This document shows, piece by piece, positions 58,079 through 64,000 of a DNA stretch of 64,000 nucleotides. Source of the DNA: Sindora glabra (Eukaryota; Streptophyta; Magnoliopsida; Fabales; Fabaceae); assembly GCA_020226215.1 (NCBI GenBank), contig CM035236.1, positions 62,336,268-62,400,267 of the forward strand. The letters run 5' to 3'. How positions within the stretch are numbered: position 1 is the stretch's first letter; each line of letters begins with the position of its first letter. Below the pieces are notes generated by a model. It did not search any database. It was not told the DNA's origin and saw nothing but the letters and a program-made list of their open reading frames with translations. The translations under genes were made by a program, and so were the position numbers.

Positions 58079-59290
58079 CATGGCAACTTAGCTCACATAG
58101 CTAAAATGAGAAGGTCATTAATTAATGAAATCCATGAGTTAGAGAGAAACTAAGTGCAAATGAAAGTCAAGGGTCCTAGAGTGTTGTTGGCACATGTACA
58201 ACTTCATTCTTCACTAATAGAAAAAATCAAGGTAGTTCAAGTCGATGATCTATAGTTATGCAAGATAAAGGAAAAGGTTGAAAATGAAAAGGTTAATGAG
58301 TTTTGTAGTTAAAGATAATGGAATTCTTTGGTATGGAAACTGATTGTGTGTACCGAAGGTGGAGAATTTAAAGAAACTTATGCTAGAGGAAACTCACCAT
58401 TCTACATATACCATTCATGTTGGATCAGCTAAGATGCACCAAGACTTGAAACAATTATATTAGTGGGATGACATGAAAAGAGACATAGTAGATTTTGTAT
58501 CTTGATGCTTAGTTTGCTAATAGGTGAGAGTTGAACACCTACGGCCCATAAGTTTCCACCAGAACATTGAAATTCCTAAATGAAAGTAGGAAAAGATCGC
58601 AATGGATTTTGTGGCAAGATTCTTTTAAACCATTAAAGGGTTTGACTTCATTTGGGTGATTATTAATATATTCATTAAATTGGTGCACTTCATTCTTATG
58701 AAGACTAGTTATGGCTTTGTTTAGTATGCCTATATTTATATTAATAAGATCATTAGACTTCATGGAGTGTCGGTATCTATCATATCTGATTGTAGACCAC
58801 AATTCATAGTTCATTTTTGGAGAGCTTTTCAAGAAGCCTTGGGGACTAGAGTGGGCCTTGGCACTATATTTCATCCTTAAATAGATAAATAATCAAAAAG
58901 AAATATTCAAACATTGGAGGATATGCTATGAGCTTGTTTTCTAAATTTTGGAGGGAATTAGGATCATTACTTACCTTTAATTGAGTTTTCCTACAATAAT
59001 AGTTACCAAGCTAGTGTTCAGATAGCTCTTTTTGAGACATTGTAGGTCACTGATTGAATGGTTTGAGGTTCGTGAAGTTAAACTCTTAGGATCAGGATTG
59101 GTACAAGACTCTATAGAGAAGACTCATTTGATAAGAGAAAGATTATTGGTAGCCCAAAATAGATAGAAAGCTTATATCAATCATCAAAGAAAGGACTCAG
59201 AGTTTGCTATTAGTGATCATGTGTTCCTTCAAGTTTCTCTTATGAAAGGTGTGATTAGATTTGGAAAAAAAGAAATGAAGTTTAGTTTGA
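58079..59290 (+). pseudogene. gypsy integrase remnant
   Basis: The polyprotein resumes after the Athila-type insertion (ANLAHIAKMRR-type wording, then RVLLAHVQLHSSLIEKIKVV). The HHCC finger is traceable: ETHHSTYTIHVGS (about 58,391) and CLVC, with a stop before it (about 58,507). The catalytic core follows: MDFVARFF (first D, about 58,601), VSVSIISDCRPQFIVHFW (second D, about 58,768-58,821) and LPLIEFSYNNSYQASVQIAL (the E, about 58,973). All three acidic residues survive, but at least half a dozen stops interrupt the frame. Confidence 0.85.
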
Positions 59291-59640
59291 GGTACATAGA
59301 TCCTTTTGAGGTTCTTAAGTGAGTGGGTGTAGTTGCATATTGATTAGCACTTCCACCAGAGCGTGCTAGTGTACATCCAGTATTCCATGTTTCTATGCTT
59401 CAGAAATATTTACCCAATCTTTCACATGTGTTGCAACCTCAATCAATTTAGATAAATAAAAATTTATCCTATGAAGAGAAGCCAGTGACTATCATGGATA
59501 GGTAAGTCAAGAAAGTTTGTTCAAAGGAGGTGGCATTAGTAAAGGTGATTTAGCAAAACCATTAAGGGGACAAAGTAACATGGGAATCTAAAGATGTTAT
59601 GCATGTTAGATATTCATGTATTTTCAATGATCAAGGTTAG
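59291..59640 (+). pseudogene. Integrase C-terminus and chromodomain-like end
   Basis: Phrases ALPPERASVHPVFHVSMLQK (about 59,347-59,406), NLSYEEKPVTIMDR (about 59,461-59,502) and KVTWESKDVMHVRYSCIFND (about 59,574-59,630) give the terminal part of a chromovirus polyprotein. The V-T-W-E block is the chromodomain-like element thought to guide integration to chromatin. Individual stops occur, one at the final TAG near 59,638. Confidence 0.75.
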
Positions 59641-59671
59641 TAATTGTCTTAGAAAATTTTACAATGAATTT

Positions 59672-59687
59672 CTTTAAAGGGGAAGAA
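59672..59687 (+). promoter_or_regulatory. Polypurine tract of the gypsy element
   Basis: ctttaaaggggaagaa directly precedes the LTR start TGTAATGGCCCCA at 59,688. Confidence 0.85.
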
Positions 59688-62514
59688 TGTAATGGCCCCA
59701 CTGTTAATATGTAACATAGAATTGTTTTAATATAATATATGGCTAGATTATTTGGATATGAACTTAGGATTATCTCAAATAGGCTTAGACCATCTCTTTT
59801 CTAACTTATTGAAAGAATTTAACTTGATTTATACTATTATTTAGCTTAATTCTACAAATACAATTGATTCTGACAAAATTCAGCAAATTTTTCTAAGTTT
59901 GGGGCACCTCCTTTGGGGGTTATATGAAATATGTATTATTTGAAAAACAAAAATCCCAATATTAGTTTCTCTTATAATTTTACATCAAGGAGTAATTTTT
60001 AATGAATTTTTGATAACTTAAAATAACTATTTTGAGAAATTTCTATTTTTAAAATTTTTGAAAATTTGACATTTTGAACTAGAACCCAAAATCTAGATTT
60101 TTGTTCTTTAGAGTTTTAATTTTTTTTTTGATATTTTTCTTAAATTCAAATGGAAAATATTTCCCTATTTACATTTATATCTTAAGTAAATGGAGGACAT
60201 TTACTTAAATGACAAAAATGTAAATAAGGTGCTAAACAATAACCTAGATTCAATGACCCAAGCCTAGACCTAGCAACCCTACACAAAAAACCTTATTATT
60301 AGCATAATTTAACCCTTCCACCCAAAACAGCACAACACACATTGAAACAACACTAGACAACGTGAAACCTTCTCTTGTTGGCTTTCTTCTTCTTCTTCTT
60401 CTTCCTCTTTTACTTCTGCCCACTTAAAACAACTCCTTTTCTTTACATTCCCAAGCATTTCTTCCACTTTCTCACTATTTCTCACTGTTGTTTTTGTTAT
60501 TTCAATATTTTCTTGCTTGTTTGAGATTTTTAGAGATTTTAGGGTAGCAAGCTCTAAAAGATCCTTTCTTTTGCCCAATAAGATGATCCTAAGCTTTATT
60601 CTCTTTTTTAGGAGTTAAATTAGCTCAAATTAGTTAGTCCGTAGCAAAAAGTAGCTTATTCTTAGGTTATGTCTAAAATGTGGATTTTAGGGTTTTGTAA
60701 TAGGGAATTCAATGTTGCAAAATTAGTGTTGATTTGTATTTGAATTGTTGTTTGATTATTTATACAAGGTCAAGGAACACTCCTTAATGGCACTAGCGGT
60801 TCATGAAGTAGGAATGAGTCAAACCCGAACATATTAGCTATTTTATGAGTAGATAATATGTATTTTCACATTTTTTATATATTTCCTAACCTCCTTTATA
60901 CTTTTAAATTATAAATTTTATTAGTTTATTAATTATTTTTTCTATGCATTTTAATTTCATATATATGTTAGAGCACTAGATACTCTTGGGACAAGCACCT
61001 TAAAATTTTTCTTTTAAGTTATAGTAATACAAAATGGTATTAAAATGGAACTACCATGATGAAGTTAATTTATGCAATTTATTTTGTAATGGTGCATTGT
61101 TGGAACCTTATTGTATAATATTCTTTTGAAAGGTTATTGTGAATGAAGTGATGATGTATTAACTTTCCATGTATGTTTGTAAAATTGATTATTTGATGAG
61201 TTTGGAATGATTTGATATTGAAAATGTTGACTACCAAGGTTGGAAACCTTGATGAAATATTTATAGTTGAAAAGAGTATGTATTGAGATTAACTTAAACT
61301 ATTGATATATGAAAATATTTATTTACCAATGACTTCCTTATATAACTGTTACTTATATGTATGGTATCTTGTTGCTTTTATAAACTTGTTTTAGAAGGAG
61401 ACTAGTTAGGAATTGTAGCTAACGGTAATGATGACGTTAGCCTTGATGCACTTTGGTTCAAACCCTAATTAGCAGGGGAGTTACTAACCTGGTGTGTCAA
61501 CCAACACATATGGATTGATTTTTGATAGCCTGATAGGTTGTCTTAGAAATGAGAGCTCTTTTGAGATTGTTACTTTATGAGTAGTATGCTCATATTTGTT
61601 ATCTATGACAAGAGACCTCCCACCCAAAAGTGTATTTTTGATATAAGAAAAAAAGATAAACTTTATATTTATGTTATAGGTTTAAATTTAAAATTTTTTT
61701 ATTTTGATTATTTATTTGTCATAAATATATTGTATTAATATTCTTACTATGAATCTATGTTTATGATGATTTCCTATGTTATGTTTATAGAACCTACTAT
61801 CTACTATTTGAGCTTGAAACTCATCTTTTAGAATTCTACTTCTAATAAACATTCCAATTGATATTTCACCAAATATGATTATAGAAAGTCTTATGATATC
61901 AATTAGAATCCAAAAGCTTATTTATTTATTTTCTTTCTAAGAAAAAACTCGTGCCTTAGCTTATCCCATTTCTATTGGGAATCATATTATCTAATCACCG
62001 AGTTAATGACTCACTCTATTTGTTGTAATATTTTTTACATAAGGATTTGGCTTTGGATCTATCATCTATGATTCCTTAGAAAGAGAGTAGCATTCTCTTG
62101 TGGTAAGCCTTACACTTTGTTTGTATAAGCTTGATGTAAAACTTTCATATATTTTGAAAGTTATAAAAGTTTGAATATTTTTAGATATGATCCATTGAAC
62201 TCATAGGTAGGACATACTTCTATTGATATATATAAATATATTTTCTTGTAAATTATAAAGGATTGTCTGGTTACAAAATGATATAGATATTTTATTAATA
62301 TATGGATTAACATGTGAATATTGAAAAATGAGAAAGTTTATGTGGAACAATGTATATATGAAAAATAAGTGAATGTGTAATGGTCATATGCCCTCTTAAA
62401 TTTGAAACAAGTTACAAATTATCTTATGATATTTTAGGCTTGCATGACCTATATGGTTTTGTTTTTCCCTTAAGATCATGCGTCGGTCACGACCTTTAGT
62501 TTTTGGTCGTGCCA
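59688..62514 (+). repeat. 3' LTR of the gypsy element
   Basis: 2,827 bp, starting TGTAATGGCCCCA and ending TTTTTGGTCGTGCCA. Its right 1.24 kb aligns with the truncated 5' LTR. About 59,880-60,190 aligns with the stray fragment at 6,310-6,760. A CTT-repeat (60,385-60,406) gives rise to an antisense Glu-rich open frame that is not a gene. Confidence 0.9.
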
Positions 62515-63084
62515 ATACTTATAGCTAACAATCATTGGATGATTGATACTTGATTAGCTAACTTCTTAAGTTATCTAGTGACAAAAATATTTTTGCCATT
62601 TAGTCCTAACAAAGAATTCTTTTCTTTTCCAGACCTTTTTATTTTCTCTATTTCAATTTAATTTAATGTAAAATAAATTTCTATTTTACTCTTTCATTTA
62701 TTTTACACTTATTAATTTCATCTTTCACAAATATTTGATGAATAATTTGATAGATAGAAGGACTATCATAAAAAGAATTAGTATGTGAAAAATAAAACTA
62801 AGGTAAAAAGGGATCAAATGATAAAACTTGTATTGATGGAAGACTAAAACAAATACTATAAATAAAAAATTTTAAAAATAAATTAATTTATAATAATTTA
62901 AATATATATGCATTAACTACAAATAATTTTTTTTATTATATAATTAGTTATTAAAAAATTGTAAATTTATAGATATAAAATTTTAAATATATAAATAATT
63001 TTAGATTGCCATCTTATTTTGTGGAAATTGGATTTTTTTGAGTATTTTTTTATATAAAATATGTCACGATGGTCTAAAAACATA

Positions 63085-63132
<48 letters not shown>

Positions 63133-64000
63133 TATAAACAATACAATTTTTTCATGAAAATTTTTATAAAATAAAAAAAGTTGCTTAAAAGATGTAATAC
63201 TAATACTTTTATCTCATAATAACTTGACCAACAATAATAGTTATTGGAAAAGTTTAGTTTCTGTTTTTTTTAACTTGAATATATCTTGCAAAAATTTAAT
63301 TTAGTTATTGTTACACATTTAAAAATATCACAAAAAATGTGACTTGCAAGTTCTCCGCCCACATATGTAAGGAATTATTAACCTCTGCTTGCTTATTTGA
63401 ATGAAAAAAATTATGTTATTAATTTAATAATAAAATAATTAAAATATTTAAATAATTTTAATAATAAATATTAATTTAAAATATTTAATTAAATATTACT
63501 TATTATCACTCATCTTCATAATAAATATAATCATTTAATTAAAAAGTTGATGGTGGTAACAAATTGATTGTAATACTCTTTATTATTTTATTATTATTAA
63601 CTAAATTATTAGTATATTTTTTCATTAAAATAAAAAAGTGGAGATACGTGAAGGTTAGCAATCCAATTATAAACTCAAAAATTTTATTTATGGGATAATA
63701 TATACATAAAAATCATATTTAAATTTATAATAAAAATTAATATTGAAGTTAATATAAATTAATTTACATTTTTAAGCTCCCTTGTAAATACAAATTATAT
63801 CAATTTGATTCTTATAAATTTATAGTATTAATTTTATCATTTACTTGTTATTTATCTATTATTTTAGTCCATCCTAACCTATTAATGGAAATATTGGCAA
63901 AGGGAGTCAAATTAATCAACTTATTATCTATGAAGGATGAATTTAGTACAAAATATTTGTAAGATATAGAATTGATACAAGTGAAATTAGTGAATGACTA
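62515..64000. other. AT-rich non-genic DNA
   Basis: No gene or element edge is recognised. It contains a (TA)n run at 63,088-63,128. The phrase set near 63,780-63,990 ('aaattatatcaatttgattc' facing 'agaattgatacaagtgaaatt') could be arms of an inverted-repeat element cut by the window end. Confidence 0.45.
63088..63128. repeat. (TA)n microsatellite
   Basis: About 41 bases of pure alternating TA. Confidence 0.95.

Larger units (their letters stand above)
41343..62514 (+). mobile_element. Ty3/gypsy chromovirus element with two nested insertions
   Basis: Landmarks: truncated 5' LTR (41,343-42,515), PBS (42,519-42,534), gag, protease, reverse transcriptase, RNase H, integrase, chromodomain-like end, PPT (59,672-59,687) and full 3' LTR (59,688-62,514). 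Integrase last with a chromodomain-like C-terminus marks a chromovirus, probably the Tekay/Del group. Two foreign blocks interrupt it: 44,507-47,786 in the protease/RT spacer and 49,532-58,078 between RNase H and integrase. Without them the body would be about 9.3 kb. All ORFs are broken. Confidence 0.88.

Noticed and set aside
58539..58874. 111-codon minus-strand frame
   Set aside because: It is antisense to the gypsy integrase core, which is clearly recognisable on the plus strand.
60309..60578. 89-codon minus-strand frame with a Glu-rich run
   Set aside because: It lies inside the gypsy 3' LTR and its acidic run is the translation of a CTT repeat.

Overview
The window is nuclear DNA from a flowering plant, probably a eudicot. 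It is very AT-rich by eye, its readable coding is intron-split or broken, and its repeats are plant families: SIRE-type Ty1/copia, a chromodomain Ty3/gypsy, Athila-type gypsy, RTE-clade LINEs with TTG tails, and MITE-like elements. I see no prokaryotic gene organisation and no intact host gene. The species cannot be named from the sequence alone.

Layout. 1-9,370: AT-rich non-genic DNA with a nested fold-back repeat (2,118-3,050), an antisense broken env-like ORF of a copia element (4,980-6,135) and LTR fragments. 9,938-12,300: a short unidentified exon-like stretch, a 1.67 kb non-autonomous LTR element with PBS (10,272-11,938) and a local tandem duplication. 12,440-20,191: the only host locus, a minus-strand B3-domain (REM-type) gene with three B3 domains, now a pseudogene (three in-frame stops plus a LINE in one exon), with a second B3 relic nearby. 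Two RTE LINEs in opposite orientation, each with a perfect 17-bp target duplication, lie in this locus. 20,353-30,269: MITE-like repeats, microsatellites, a 364-bp tandem duplication and another LTR remnant.

30,270-62,514 is a nest of retrotransposons. A SIRE-type copia remnant (gag, protease, integrase, truncated reverse transcriptase, RNase H, env-like ORF, start of 3' LTR) runs into a 3.8 kb solo LTR whose two flanks do not match. That LTR abuts the truncated 5' LTR of a chromodomain gypsy element, which spans to 62,514. The gypsy element carries two insertions. The first is an Athila-type solo LTR (TSD ACCAT), itself split by a copia-like solo LTR (TSD CTATA). The second is an 8.5 kb Athila-type element with both LTRs, PBS, PPT and TSD AAGTT, but only gag and protease remnants and no reverse transcriptase or integrase. 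62,515-64,000 is AT-rich non-genic DNA.

Nothing here works as a set of active genes: every element ORF has stops, frameshifts or lost catalytic residues. The value of the window is its readable history, in which target-site duplications and LTR/PBS/PPT landmarks let the order of insertions and recombinations be reconstructed. I found no convincing sign of a new biological system.
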